This document shows positions 26,164 through 35,321 of a stretch of 63,233 nt of DNA, piece after piece; position 1 is the stretch's first letter, and every line of letters begins with the position of its first letter. The translations under genes were made by a program, and so were the position numbers. Location: NCBI GenBank assembly GCA_030378005.1, contig JAUCGF010000072.1, positions 127,369-190,601 on the forward strand. Reading direction: 5' to 3'. The notes beneath the pieces are model-generated. The model saw nothing but the letters and a program-made list of their open reading frames with translations, did no database searches and was not told where the DNA came from. This DNA comes from Desulfococcaceae bacterium HSG9 (GTDB taxonomy: Bacteria; Desulfobacterota; Desulfobacteria; Desulfobacterales; JAUCGF01).

Positions 26164-27207
26164 ATGAAAAGAACGACCCGAATGTTGTTGAGTACCGTTG
26201 TGGCAATCTGTGGATTTCTTTTTTTACAAATTCAAACCGTGGCTGCCGAATCGACTTTGGATACGGTTAAAAAGCGCGGGTATCTGAATTGTATCATTGG
26301 AAATTCATTTTCAGGTTTTTATACTGTGGATAAAGATGGCAAATGGTCAGGTATGGATATCGATATCGGTCGCAGTGTGGCCGCCGCTGTATTCGGTGAT
26401 AAAGAAAAGGTTAAATTTGTATCAGTACAATGGGCCCAGAGTTTCACCTCGATCAAAAGCGGTGCCGGTGACCTCCTGTCAAAGGGCATGACCTGGACAT
26501 TGTCAAGGGATGCCAGCCAGGGGCTGGATTTTTTAGACACCTATTTTTATGATGGACAGGGTTTTATGGTTCGGAAAGACCTTGGTGTCAAGTCAGCGCT
26601 TGATCTCAAAGGAGCCACTGTCTGTGTGTTGACCGGTACGTCTTCTGAACTTAATCTTACGGATTTCAACCGCACAAACAACCTGAACCTGAAACCTGTT
26701 GTTTTTGACGATTCATCCATACGGAATGCCGCCTTTTTCAACAACAATTGTGATTGCATAACCAACGACCGATCCGGTTTGGCAGCCGCCCGTTCAGCTG
26801 CTGAAAATCCCGACGATTATGTTGTTTTACCGGAGACAATTTCAAAAGAAGCGCTGTCTTTTGCGGTTCGCCAAAACGACAGCGCCTGGGCCAATGTTGT
26901 TAAATGGACATTTGCCGCATTGCTCGAGGCTGAAGAACTGGGGATTACCTCCCAGAATATAGACAAAATCCGCAAAACAACAAAAAATCCTGTTATCAAA
27001 CGGTTTCTTGGCCTTGAAGGTGATCTTCATAAAGGGCTTGGGCTGAATCAGGACTGGGCCTATCAGGTCATCAAACAGGTGGGTAATTATGCTGAAGTGT
27101 ATGAGCGTAATCTTGGACCTAACACTCCGCTAGCTCTTGATCGCAAAGGAACACTCAACGAACTGTGGACACGCGGCGGTTTGCTTTATTCAAAATCTTT
27201 CCGCTAA
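26164..27207 (+). CDS. aapJ: General L-amino-acid ABC transporter, periplasmic binding protein AapJ
   Basis: 347-residue solute-binding protein of the AapJ/BztA family. The signal peptide (residues 1-28) ends in VAAES. Family segments follow: TLDTVKKRGYLNCIIGNSFSGF, GMDIDIGRSVAAAVFGD, the ligand-pocket region WTLSRDASQGLDFLDTYFYD, NCDCITNDRSGLAAARS, and the C-terminal LWTRGGLLYSKSFR. It delivers a broad range of L-amino acids to AapQM. AAAGGAG precedes the ATG. It is the first gene of a complete aapJQMP cluster. Confidence 0.93.
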   Translation: MKRTTRMLLSTVVAICGFLFLQIQTVAAESTLDTVKKRGYLNCIIGNSFSGFYTVDKDGKWSGMDIDIGRSVAAAVFGDKEKVKFVSVQWAQSFTSIKSGAGDLLSKGMTWTLSRDASQGLDFLDTYFYDGQGFMVRKDLGVKSALDLKGATVCVLTGTSSELNLTDFNRTNNLNLKPVVFDDSSIRNAAFFNNNCDCITNDRSGLAAARSAAENPDDYVVLPETISKEALSFAVRQNDSAWANVVKWTFAALLEAEELGITSQNIDKIRKTTKNPVIKRFLGLEGDLHKGLGLNQDWAYQVIKQVGNYAEVYERNLGPNTPLALDRKGTLNELWTRGGLLYSKSFR

Positions 27208-27213
27208 AATATT

Positions 27214-27313
27214 GTAAGGTGCGTCAGGTGCTAGCCGAAACGTACCGAAATCATTTTCCTGACTGATTTTTTTATATTATCATGGTGCGTTACGCTCTGC
27301 TAACGCACCCTGT
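27214..27313. mobile_element. 100-bp MITE (second copy, inverted relative to 17257)
   Basis: Reverse orientation relative to the element at 17257-17363, with the same order of features: GGTGCG start, CCGAAATC/TTTTCCTGAC core and TAACGCACCCTGT end. Termini have drifted (AGGTGCGTCAG against TAACGCACC). It sits between aapJ and aapQ, inside the operon, where its hairpin could reduce read-through and thereby set the usual excess of binding protein over permease. Confidence 0.88.
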
Positions 27314-27367
27314 ATTTTGGATAGTTTTCCATTTTTCATAGTTTAAGAAAGGGCATCAGAACGCAGC

Positions 27368-28528
27368 GTGAGTAAGAATAAAGCAATTTACAATACATCA
27401 CTGCGCGCAAGAACAATACAGGCTTTTGTCATTATTATTTCAATCTCTATTGGGTATTACCTTTTAACCAATGTGGTTGATAATCTTCGTCAAATGGAGC
27501 TTCCCTTCGGGTTTGGGTTTATCAATTCCACCGCAGGATTTGACGTGAGCTGGTCACTCATCCCCTACGATCCTTCCATGTCATACGGACGTGTATATCT
27601 GGTAGGAATTGTCAACACGCTGCTGTTATCTGCATTCATCATTGTTTTTTCAACCTTGCTCGGTTTTTTTGTTGGTATCGTGCGCTTGTCACCAAACCTT
27701 TTGGCAGCCCAGTTTTCCAGATGGTATGTTGAATTTTTCCGTAATGTGCCGCTGCTGATTCAAATCGTGTTCTGGTTTATCGTCGTTTTTTCCACCCTCC
27801 CCGCACCAAGACAAAGCTACAGCCTTTTCACCACTTTTTTTCTTAACAACCGGGGATTCTATTTTCCGGCACCAATTTTTCAGCCCGGTTTTATCTGGAC
27901 ATTTATTACGGCTTTATCAGTGATCGTTTGTTTGACCGTTTTGTTAAAGAAGTCGAAATCGTATCGTAAACGCACGGGTAATCTGTTACCTTACTACTAC
28001 CCATTGCTTTTTGCGCCGCTCGTTTTTTTAACGGCGGTATTCGTATTGACGGGAAAGCCTTTGCATTGGGCTATTCCAAAACTGACCGGATTTAACTTTG
28101 AGGGCGGGTTTTTTATACCGACCGCCTTTGCCGCCGCCTTTGTTGCGATGACAATTTATCGTTCCGCATCAATCGGAGAAACAGTGCGTGCCGGTATTCA
28201 ATCAATAGACCCGGGACAGATTGAAGCCGCCTCGGCCATTGGCTTTCCTCCGGCAAAATCTCTATGGTTCATCATTATTCCTCAAGCAGCGCGTGCTATC
28301 TTACCACCGTTGATCAATTTATGGCTTACCATTGTCAAAGAATCTTCATTAGCGGTAGCTATCGGATTTCCGGAGCTGGTCTCGGTGTTCATGCAAACTT
28401 CGCTCAATCAAACCGGGCGTGCCATTGAAATTGTATTGATGGTGATGGGATTTTACATGTGCGCCAGTTTAACGATATCCTTTTTATTAAACCAATATAA
28501 TAAACGTATTCAGTTGCAGGGAGGATGA
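27368..28528 (+). CDS. aapQ: General L-amino-acid ABC transporter permease AapQ
   Basis: 386 residues, starting at GTG. Inner-membrane permease of the His/Glu/Gln/Arg opine family. About eight hydrophobic segments include NTLLLSAFIIVFSTLLGFF and the EAA-loop region GETVRAGIQSIDPGQIEAASAIGF that docks to the ATPase. The long insert between the first membrane segments is typical of AapQ compared with short permeases. The downstream aapM begins 1 nt after its stop. Confidence 0.92.
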   Translation: MSKNKAIYNTSLRARTIQAFVIIISISIGYYLLTNVVDNLRQMELPFGFGFINSTAGFDVSWSLIPYDPSMSYGRVYLVGIVNTLLLSAFIIVFSTLLGFFVGIVRLSPNLLAAQFSRWYVEFFRNVPLLIQIVFWFIVVFSTLPAPRQSYSLFTTFFLNNRGFYFPAPIFQPGFIWTFITALSVIVCLTVLLKKSKSYRKRTGNLLPYYYPLLFAPLVFLTAVFVLTGKPLHWAIPKLTGFNFEGGFFIPTAFAAAFVAMTIYRSASIGETVRAGIQSIDPGQIEAASAIGFPPAKSLWFIIIPQAARAILPPLINLWLTIVKESSLAVAIGFPELVSVFMQTSLNQTGRAIEIVLMVMGFYMCASLTISFLLNQYNKRIQLQGG

Positions 28529-28529
28529 T

Positions 28530-29873
28530 TTGGGAAAACTGACCAATCCCAAAGCAGAATTATTGGAATTTGTACCTCGCCCAAGCCGCCCTCCTGTGGT
28601 CGTCACTTATGGTTTTACAGGATGGTTAAAAAAACACCTGTTTGGCGGCTTCTGGAATACATTGCAAACCATCGCGGTATTCAGCCTTTTATATCTGCTT
28701 TTGAAGCCCTTTATTGAGTGGTCCGTTATAGATGCTGTCTGGGTTGCGTCAACACGCCGCGAATGCTTGGAGATAAGCCCTGATGGAGCATGTTGGGCAG
28801 GTGTCATTACATGGTTTAACAATTTGATTTATGGCCGTTATCCTGATGAGCTGCAATGGAGAATCAACCTGGGCTTCGGTCTCGGTCTCGTATGGCTTAT
28901 GCCCCTGGTGTTAAAAAAATTAAAAAACAAAATCGGTATCGCCATTATGGCGGTGGTTTTGTACCCTTTTTTGGCCAATTATCTGTTTATCGGGGGAGAA
29001 CCGAACGGCCTGCACTATATCATTGCCTGTGTGGCGCTGGCCTACCTGATGATGATTTACATCAATATCATTTTAATTTATACAGGCTGTCAACTGCTTG
29101 AGCAATACCTTGAACCTTTGTTGGAACGTATTTCCCCAAAAAAAGCGGCTCTTTTAAGTCATGTTGCTTGCTGGTTTGTGTTGAGTCTTTTGATTGTATC
29201 CATATTTCAGGGCGTCCAACTTCAACATGTTCCCATTGATATGTGGGGCGGTTTGTTTCTAACTGTCGTGATTTCCAGTTTTGCAATAGTGATGGCCCTG
29301 CCCATAGGTGTTTTTCTCGCATTGGGACGGCGCTCAAATATGCCGGTGATCAAATGGTTTTCAATTGCCATAATCGAATTGGTACGATCGGTTCCGATGA
29401 TCACTGTTTTGTTTATGTCTGTGACAATGATGCCGCTGTTCTTTCCCAATACAATGGATTTGAACAAACTATCCCAAGTGATTATAGCCGTATGCATATT
29501 TGCCGGCGCTTATATGGCAGAAACGGTCAGAGGCGGTTTGCAGGCCATTTCCCCAGGGCAATTTGATGCCGCAAAATCGGTGGGCCTCGGTTATTGGCAA
29601 ACCATGTTCCTCATTATTCTTCCCCAGGCATTAAAACTTATGATTCCAAATATTGTCACATCGTTTATCAGCATGTTTAAAGACACTACTTTGGTATCTA
29701 TTATCGGCCTTTTTGATATTATGTTAATGGCTCGAAACATATCCATCGATAAAGACTGGTATGGTCTTCATAGCGAGCCTCTTGTAGCCATCTCTTTTAT
29801 TTTCTTTATCGTTTGCTACGGTATGTCGCAATACAGCCAGTCCTTAGAAAAAAAATTAAAAACAAGCCGTTGA
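28530..29873 (+). CDS. aapM: General L-amino-acid ABC transporter permease AapM
   Basis: 447 residues, starting at TTG with GGGAGG a few nt upstream. It is the longer of the two permeases. Multiple membrane segments are followed by the conserved domain: LGRRSNMPVIKWFSIAIIEL, VRSVPMITVLFMSVTMMPLF, and the EAA loop in GGLQAISPGQFDAAKSVGLG. It forms a heterodimer with AapQ. Confidence 0.92.
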   Translation: MGKLTNPKAELLEFVPRPSRPPVVVTYGFTGWLKKHLFGGFWNTLQTIAVFSLLYLLLKPFIEWSVIDAVWVASTRRECLEISPDGACWAGVITWFNNLIYGRYPDELQWRINLGFGLGLVWLMPLVLKKLKNKIGIAIMAVVLYPFLANYLFIGGEPNGLHYIIACVALAYLMMIYINIILIYTGCQLLEQYLEPLLERISPKKAALLSHVACWFVLSLLIVSIFQGVQLQHVPIDMWGGLFLTVVISSFAIVMALPIGVFLALGRRSNMPVIKWFSIAIIELVRSVPMITVLFMSVTMMPLFFPNTMDLNKLSQVIIAVCIFAGAYMAETVRGGLQAISPGQFDAAKSVGLGYWQTMFLIILPQALKLMIPNIVTSFISMFKDTTLVSIIGLFDIMLMARNISIDKDWYGLHSEPLVAISFIFFIVCYGMSQYSQSLEKKLKTSR

Positions 29874-29875
29874 AG

Positions 29876-30664
29876 ATGAACAATAAAATAACTGACATAT
29901 CATCTCAGGAAAAAAATTCGGGCACAATTGCCATCAAAGTCGATGGACTGAACAAATGGTTTGACAAATTCCATGTCCTCAAAGACATTTCAATGTCAGT
30001 TTTAGAAAAGAAAATCATCGTTATTTGCGGGCCTTCGGGATCCGGAAAATCGACACTGATTCGATGCCTCAATCATTTGGAACTATTTCAGGAAGGCTCT
30101 GTCTCCATATTTGGACAGGAACTTTTGAATGACAAAAAAAGTGCAACACTAATCCGTGAAAATGTCGGCATGTTATTTCAAAATTTCAATCTGTTTCCAC
30201 ATTTGACTATCTTAAAAAATTGTACGCTGGGTCCTATATGGTTGAAAAAAATACCCGAATCCAAAGCCGTTGAACAAGCCATGGTCTTGTTGGACAGGGT
30301 TGGTGTTTCCAAGTTGGTATCAAAATACCCCGGCCAAATATCGGGAGGGCAACAGCAACGTGTCGCAATTGCCCGCGCCTTGGCCATGGAACCCAGAATT
30401 ATGCTGTTTGACGAGCCGACATCCGCACTTGACCCTGAAATGATCAAAAAGGTTCTGGATGTGATGATTGATTTGGCCGAATCGGGAATGACCATGATAT
30501 GTGTAACGCATGAAATGCAATTCGCCCATCAGGTCGCCGATCAAATCATATTTATGTCTGATGGGGAAATCGTTGAGACAGGTCCTCCGGAACAAGTGCT
30601 GAAAAATCCAAAGTGGGACAGAACAAGTCATTTTCTACAGCATATTCTAAGTCATACATCATAA
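29876..30664 (+). CDS. aapP: General L-amino-acid ABC transporter ATPase AapP
   Basis: 262 residues from the ATG at 29876, two bases after the aapM stop. I chose this over an in-frame start inside aapM. Walker [11 protein letters not shown]-loop [15 protein letters not shown], signature [15 protein letters not shown], Walker [15 protein letters not shown], and H-loop VTHEM are all intact. It energises AapQM. The stop codon overlaps the first bases of a dispersed repeat arm (TAAGGAACAAGGAC). Confidence 0.92.
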   Translation: MNNKITDISSQEKNSGTIAIKVDGLNKWFDKFHVLKDISMSVLEKKIIVICGPSGSGKSTLIRCLNHLELFQEGSVSIFGQELLNDKKSATLIRENVGMLFQNFNLFPHLTILKNCTLGPIWLKKIPESKAVEQAMVLLDRVGVSKLVSKYPGQISGGQQQRVAIARALAMEPRIMLFDEPTSALDPEMIKKVLDVMIDLAESGMTMICVTHEMQFAHQVADQIIFMSDGEIVETGPPEQVLKNPKWDRTSHFLQHILSHTS

Positions 30665-30692
30665 GGAACAAGGACAAAATAACCACCCATTT
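30662..30692. repeat. Single arm of the GGACAAAATAAC dispersed repeat
   Basis: TAAGGAACAAGGACAAAATA and flanking bases match the left arms at 31791 and 56991. A complementary arm lies at 33671-33702 beyond the second transporter, so the two could be outer arms of one split family. Non-coding except for the aapP stop codon. Confidence 0.65.
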
Positions 30693-30825
30693 GTGATTTC
30701 TAAAACATGATGCGTGAATTCATGTTTTACGCATGGTCATAGTTGTATATAATCAGGTGTTGAGTAGGCTCCGCGGCGCGTTGCTACGGAGTTAATATTA
30801 ATAGAAGATGAACAGGAGGTTTAGT

Positions 30826-31677
30826 ATGAAAAAGTTGTTTTGGATGGGGGCTTTAATTTCAATGGCATTGGTAGTTTTTACAGGAACCGGCATAGCCGGA
30901 ACATCCGCACTTGATGAAATCCTTAAAGCAAAAACCATCAAGGTATCCACGGATGCTAACTATGCGCCCCAAAGCTTTCTAAATGATAAGGGAGAGCTGG
31001 AAGGGTTCGACATCAGTGTGGCAAAGGAAGTTGCTAAAAGACTGGGTGTTGAGGTGAAATTCATCACACCGGACTGGGATTTGATTACGGCCGGTAAATG
31101 GGGCAAACGATGGGATATTTCGATTGGTTCCATGACCCCTACTGCGGAAAGAAAGAAAGCCCTTTTGTTTACAATACCCTATTATAGTTCACCAGCCCAA
31201 TTTGCGATACACAAAGCCAATACGGCGATAAAGACCCTGGCTGATCTTAAAGGCAAACGAATCGGGATTGCCAGTGAAACCACCAATGAAAGATATCTTC
31301 AAAAAGATCTCACTATTGAAGGTATGAAAATTGTTTATCAGGATTGGAAAGCAGGCGAGCTTAAAACCTACCCTACGGATGCCAATCATATAGAAGATTT
31401 GTCCTTGGGAGACGGGTTGAGACTGGATGCGATTTTTACATCCAAACAGACAATTGCCGAAGCGATCAGATCTGGATGCGGCAAAGGCTGCCCCATAAAA
31501 ATGCTGGGTGAAGCGCCCTATTTTGAACCCCTTAGCTTTGCTCTGGATAAAAGCCGGCCGAACAGCCAGCCCCTTGTGGATAAACTCAATGAAATTATAA
31601 AATCCATGTATGATGACGGCACTTTGGTCAAGCTGTCTGAAAAATTCTATCATACGAATCTGATTCCTAAACTATAA
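30826..31677 (+). CDS. Family 3 solute-binding protein (polar amino acid / amine)
   Basis: 283 residues from the ATG at 30826, preceded by AGGAGG at 9-10 nt; the ATG 18 nt upstream overlaps the Shine-Dalgarno and is rejected. The signal peptide spans residues 1-25 (ending TGIAG). Mature pattern: IKVSTDANYAPQSFLNDKG, GFDISVAKEVAKRLGVEVKF, ISIGSMTPTAERKKALLFT and LADLKGKRIGIASET. Two Cys in SGCGKGCPIKM may form a disulfide. It belongs with the permease and ATPase that follow. The ligand is likely a charged or quaternary amino compound, given the neighbouring MttB-type gene. Confidence 0.85.
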   Translation: MKKLFWMGALISMALVVFTGTGIAGTSALDEILKAKTIKVSTDANYAPQSFLNDKGELEGFDISVAKEVAKRLGVEVKFITPDWDLITAGKWGKRWDISIGSMTPTAERKKALLFTIPYYSSPAQFAIHKANTAIKTLADLKGKRIGIASETTNERYLQKDLTIEGMKIVYQDWKAGELKTYPTDANHIEDLSLGDGLRLDAIFTSKQTIAEAIRSGCGKGCPIKMLGEAPYFEPLSFALDKSRPNSQPLVDKLNEIIKSMYDDGTLVKLSEKFYHTNLIPKL

Positions 31678-31711
31678 CAGAAAAAGGCTGCCAGCATAGG
31701 CGGAACAGCGT

Positions 31712-31916
31712 AAAATCGGGTTTCTCAGACCTTGTAATTATTCCAGGTTTTCTTTGCTCCAGAAACCCGATTTTTGCCCAACGCTAAGTTGGTAAGGAAC
31801 GTGGACGAAATAACTTCCCATTCTGGAGTGCAAACTTCAGTTTGCGTCACAGCATCGCAAACTGAAGTTTGCACTCCTCCTCTGAAAATGGGTAGGTTAT
31901 TTTATCCTCATTCCTA
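31712..31916. repeat. Nested inverted repeats between binding protein and permease genes
   Basis: Two structures. First, AAAATCGGGTTTCT at 31712-31725 with AGAAACCCGATTTTT at 31761-31775, a terminator-like hairpin ending in T residues. Second, the GTAAGGAACGTGGACGAAATAA arm (31791-31822) with its complement at 31887-31916. These enclose a perfect inner palindrome based on GGAGTGCAAACTTCAGTTTG (31825-31877). The ~340-bp gap holds no gene. Confidence 0.8.
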
Positions 31917-32016
31917 TCTCAGAAAAACAACGAAGCAGTCTTTGGGGTTGTATCAGACAAAGACTGCTTTGTTTCCAATTATCCGGTTACATGACCTGTT
32001 ATTTAAGGAGCATCAG

Positions 32017-32895
32017 ATGAACAACAACACAACCGACCAGCAAACACCGGCCATACCTTCCGGAATTCCTCAAGAAGCTCAGGCAGTCCTTCAGGGAATT
32101 GAAGCCCAAGAAACAAAATACCGGCGCAATTTGATCATCGCCTTTGCTGTTTTGCTCTCACTTATGATAGCCTCTCTTGTTATCATAGGACTTGATTTTA
32201 AGTTTATGATCAAATGGCTGCCGTTTATTCTTACCGGTATCGGATATACTTTTCTGGTCTCGTCTCTGGCGATATCCCTGGCATGTGTGCTGGCAGTGCT
32301 GGGCGCTCTGGGACGATTGTCCGAAAACCCTGTTTTAAACAGTATTGCAACTTCTTATGTTTCTCTTATACGCGGAACTCCTTTACTGGTTCAAGTATAT
32401 ATGTGGTATCTCGCGCTTCCCCAGATCGGCAAATCTCTTGAAGAATTTGGGATTACAGGCATTCAGGCTCTATTCACGCTGCCTGCAATCCCGGCCGGAA
32501 TTCTGGCCTTAGGGGTCTGTTACGGCGCTTATATGACAGAAACCGTGCGCGCCGGTATCCAGTCTATCAAACTCGGCCAGACAGAGGCGGCCAAAGCACT
32601 GGGCATGACCAACAGTCAGACCATGCGCAGGATCATCTTTCCACAGGCACTGCGAGTGATTATTCCACCCGTGTCCAACGAGTTTATCGCCATGATCAAA
32701 GACTCTTCGCTTGTATCTCTTATGGGAGTATGGGAATTGAGCTACCGGGCCATCAAGATCGGGCGGCGGCATTTTCAATCTTTGGAGATGCTGATCACAG
32801 TGGCAATGATTTACTGGGTTTTGTGCATGATTTTGCAATTGGTTCAGGAAAAGATTGAAAAACACATGTCCCGAGGAGATAGGAGAACACAATGA
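32017..32895 (+). CDS. Polar amino-acid/amine ABC transporter permease
   Basis: 292 residues from the ATG at 32017 with AAGGAG six nt before it. The frame is open to 31774 through the repeat, but that part is not credible. It is a HisM/GlnP-type single permease with a ~40-residue hydrophilic N-terminus, then five membrane segments. The core contains YVSLIRGTPLLVQVYMWYL and the EAA loop in TVRAGIQSIKLGQTEAAKAL, ending with NEFIAMIKDSSLVSLMG. It probably homodimerises. Its stop overlaps the ATPase start (ATGA). Confidence 0.9.
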   Translation: MNNNTTDQQTPAIPSGIPQEAQAVLQGIEAQETKYRRNLIIAFAVLLSLMIASLVIIGLDFKFMIKWLPFILTGIGYTFLVSSLAISLACVLAVLGALGRLSENPVLNSIATSYVSLIRGTPLLVQVYMWYLALPQIGKSLEEFGITGIQALFTLPAIPAGILALGVCYGAYMTETVRAGIQSIKLGQTEAAKALGMTNSQTMRRIIFPQALRVIIPPVSNEFIAMIKDSSLVSLMGVWELSYRAIKIGRRHFQSLEMLITVAMIYWVLCMILQLVQEKIEKHMSRGDRRTQ

Positions 32896-33656
32896 CGCAA
32901 GATTTAGAACCTATGGTTAAAGTGACTAATGTTCACAAAGTATTCGGACGCAAACATCACGTACTCTGCGGCATCGATCTTGAGGTGAATGCAGGTGAAA
33001 CAGTTGTTATTTTAGGACCCTCCGGTTCAGGGAAAAGCACCCTTCTGCGCTGCATCAATTTTCTTGAAGGCCCCACTGCCGGAAGTATCGAAGTTGACGG
33101 GGTTGTGATTCATGCCGGGGAAAATAGCAAGCTGCGAAACCAGCAGATTCTTGATATTCGGAAAAAAACAGGCATGTGTTTTCAATCTTTTAATCTGTTC
33201 CCTCACATGACGGTGCTTGAAAATATTATTGAAGGGCCGACAACCGTTCTGAATCAGAAAAAAAATCAGGCGATTCCCTATGCCGAAGAACTCCTCGACT
33301 GGGTCGGATTGACAGAAAAACGCGATGAATATCCTTCCCACCTGTCCGGCGGACAGCAACAGCGAGTGGCCATTGCCAGAAGTCTTGCCATGAAACCCAA
33401 AGTCATGCTTTTTGACGAACCTACATCAGCTCTGGACCCTGAACTTGTGGGAGAGGTGGTGGAAGTGATGGAACGGCTGGCCAAAGAGGGCATGACCATT
33501 ATTGCCGTGACTCACGAGATGCACTTTGCCCGCGATGTGGCCGACCGTGTCTTTATTATGGACAATGGCAACTGGGTGGAAGAAGGGCCTCCTGATAAAA
33601 TTTTCAATAATCCCGAACAAGAGCGTACCAGACAGTTTTTGGCACATATCCTTTAA
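32892..33656 (+). CDS. Polar amino-acid/amine ABC transporter ATPase
   Basis: 254 residues, GlnQ/HisP-type ATPase with Walker [11 protein letters not shown]-loop KTGMCFQSFNLFPHMT, signature [15 protein letters not shown], Walker [15 protein letters not shown] and H-loop AVTHEM. Translationally coupled to the permease by a 4-nt overlap. Its nearest relative in the window is AapP at 29876, which shares the same layout, so the two transporters are paralogous. Confidence 0.92.
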   Translation: MTQDLEPMVKVTNVHKVFGRKHHVLCGIDLEVNAGETVVILGPSGSGKSTLLRCINFLEGPTAGSIEVDGVVIHAGENSKLRNQQILDIRKKTGMCFQSFNLFPHMTVLENIIEGPTTVLNQKKNQAIPYAEELLDWVGLTEKRDEYPSHLSGGQQQRVAIARSLAMKPKVMLFDEPTSALDPELVGEVVEVMERLAKEGMTIIAVTHEMHFARDVADRVFIMDNGNWVEEGPPDKIFNNPEQERTRQFLAHIL

Positions 33657-33670
33657 TTCCCTTTACCCTG

Positions 33671-33702
33671 AAATGGGTAAATTATTTTGTCCTCATTCCT
33701 AA
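33671..33702. repeat. Complementary arm of the GGACAAAATAAC dispersed repeat
   Basis: AAATGGGTAAATTATTTTGT followed by CCTCATTCCTAAG matches the right arms at 31887 and 57040. It lies in the short gap before the methyltransferase gene. Confidence 0.65.
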
Positions 33703-33715
33703 GAAAGAAAAATTC

Positions 33716-35140
33716 ATGCTTAATGTGAAACCCAAAATAAGGGCATTGACACATGAACAGATAAAAAAAATTCATAATGATGCCCTTTCGATCCTTGAGA
33801 AAACCGGCGTGGCAGTGAATGATCAGGGAGCTGGATGTCTGTTCGAGAAAGCTGTCGGAAAGCCATATAAAGATAATCGCATCCGAATCCCAAAAGAACT
33901 TGTCCAGTGGGCAATAGATTCTGCCCCATCTGAAATAAAAATTTATGACCGCTTGGGGAACCCCTGTTTTGAATTAAATGGGAATGGAACCGGTGATACT
34001 GTTTTTGGAATCGGTGTGACCAACCTCCATTATCAAGACCCGTTTACAAACACTATTCAGCCTTTTTTTCGTCATCATATAGCAAAAGCCACAGGACTGG
34101 GGCACACGCTTGATAATTTTGATTTCATTTCAACTCCGGGTGTGATTCATGACCTTCCCCCTGAAACCGCTGATATTTACAATGTTCTGGAAATGACAGC
34201 CAACACTTCAAAACCATTGGTACTGCTTATTTCCGAATGGAATTCCTTTAATCCGTCCCTGGACCTTTGTGAACATCTGTATGGCGATCTGGCGACCCAT
34301 CCTTTTCTGATACCCTATCTGAATCCTATTACCCCGCTGGTTTTAAATTCTGAAACTACGATGAAAATGGATGCCGCTATTAAACGAGGGCTGCCCCTTA
34401 TTTTTTCCAATTATGGCATGTCCGGCGCCTCATGTCCCATCACACCGGCCGGAACTCTGGTACTGCTGACGGCTGAACTGCTGGCCGGATTGGTTTACAG
34501 TCAGCTTGTAAAAATAGGCGCTCCCATCATTTTGGGAAGCCTTCCGGCGGCTTTTGACATGCAACACGCGAGTAATTTTTACTCTCCTGATACATTGCTG
34601 CTGAATCTGGCTTGCGCTGAAATGATGACATTTTACAAAATTCCCCACTGCGGGACTTCCGGCAGCGGGAATGGCTGGAATGCGGATCTTCTTGCTTCTA
34701 CCACCCAGTGCATTAACCATTTTACAAGCTGCCTCGGCAATACCGGTATGGTTCCTTTTGTGGGCGGCAGTTTTAATTCACTTGTTTTTTCTCCCGAACT
34801 TATAGTATATGCAGATGATGTGATTCACCAGTCAAAAATATTTGCTTCCGGGTTTTCTCTGGATGATGAATCGGTTGGATTTTCAGACATATCTGATATC
34901 GGGCCGGGAGGAAATTTTCTTTTGTCAGACCTGACAATGGAAAATTTCAAGAAATCCCGGTTTTCAAGCACTATCTGGCCTTATTTAACCCTTGAAAAAT
35001 GGATGGCACAGGGCGAACCTAAGGCTGATAAAATTTTGAAAGACAGAACCTGTGAACTTTTGAACAATCCGACGATACCAGAAGATCATGATGAAATCAT
35101 TTCAAAAGGGGAATCTTTTTTAACATCTTATTTAACGTGA
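33716..35140 (+). CDS. Trimethylamine methyltransferase (MttB) family, non-pyrrolysine
   Basis: 474 residues of the MttB superfamily (PF06253), TIM-barrel corrinoid-dependent methyltransferases. Supporting segments: ALTHEQIKKIHNDALSILEK at the N-terminus, RIPKELVQWAIDSAPSEIKI, GIGVTNLHYQDPFT, SGASCPITPAGTLVLLTAEL and VPFVGGSFNSLVFSPEL. There is no in-frame UAG, so it is not a pyrrolysine enzyme. Such members (for example MtgB) demethylate glycine betaine or other quaternary amines. No corrinoid protein gene is adjacent. It follows an amine/amino-acid ABC transporter, which suggests that the transporter imports its substrate. The final codons and stop lie within an IS-like end (TAACGTGAATTCGACATAAT at 35133). 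Confidence 0.82.
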   Translation: MLNVKPKIRALTHEQIKKIHNDALSILEKTGVAVNDQGAGCLFEKAVGKPYKDNRIRIPKELVQWAIDSAPSEIKIYDRLGNPCFELNGNGTGDTVFGIGVTNLHYQDPFTNTIQPFFRHHIAKATGLGHTLDNFDFISTPGVIHDLPPETADIYNVLEMTANTSKPLVLLISEWNSFNPSLDLCEHLYGDLATHPFLIPYLNPITPLVLNSETTMKMDAAIKRGLPLIFSNYGMSGASCPITPAGTLVLLTAELLAGLVYSQLVKIGAPIILGSLPAAFDMQHASNFYSPDTLLLNLACAEMMTFYKIPHCGTSGSGNGWNADLLASTTQCINHFTSCLGNTGMVPFVGGSFNSLVFSPELIVYADDVIHQSKIFASGFSLDDESVGFSDISDIGPGGNFLLSDLTMENFKKSRFSSTIWPYLTLEKWMAQGEPKADKILKDRTCELLNNPTIPEDHDEIISKGESFLTSYLT

Positions 35141-35153
35141 ATTCGACATAATA
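35133..35153. repeat. Solo copy of the TAACGTGA(A/G)TTCGACATAA terminus
   Basis: Same sequence, with one change, as both ends of the MITE at 49260-49402. It overlaps the methyltransferase stop codon and faces the transposase remnant to its right, so it may be the surviving end of a larger inserted element. Confidence 0.7.
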
Positions 35154-35321
35154 CTGTCTGTTTTTATTAATAACTCGTCAGTCATAAGTTTTGCGAGAGA
35201 TGAGTGCAAACACATATCTCCCTCACCAAACAAGAACTATAAATTTTTCCGTTCAATCGGCTTGACAAGTCAGCCTTTTATCAACTGTATAAACGGTTTT
35301 ATAGCTTCAGCCTCCCCTTGG

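Noticed and set aside
33716..35140. Pyrrolysine in the MttB-family protein
   Set aside because: No in-frame TAG occurs anywhere in the gene; it ends normally at TGA.
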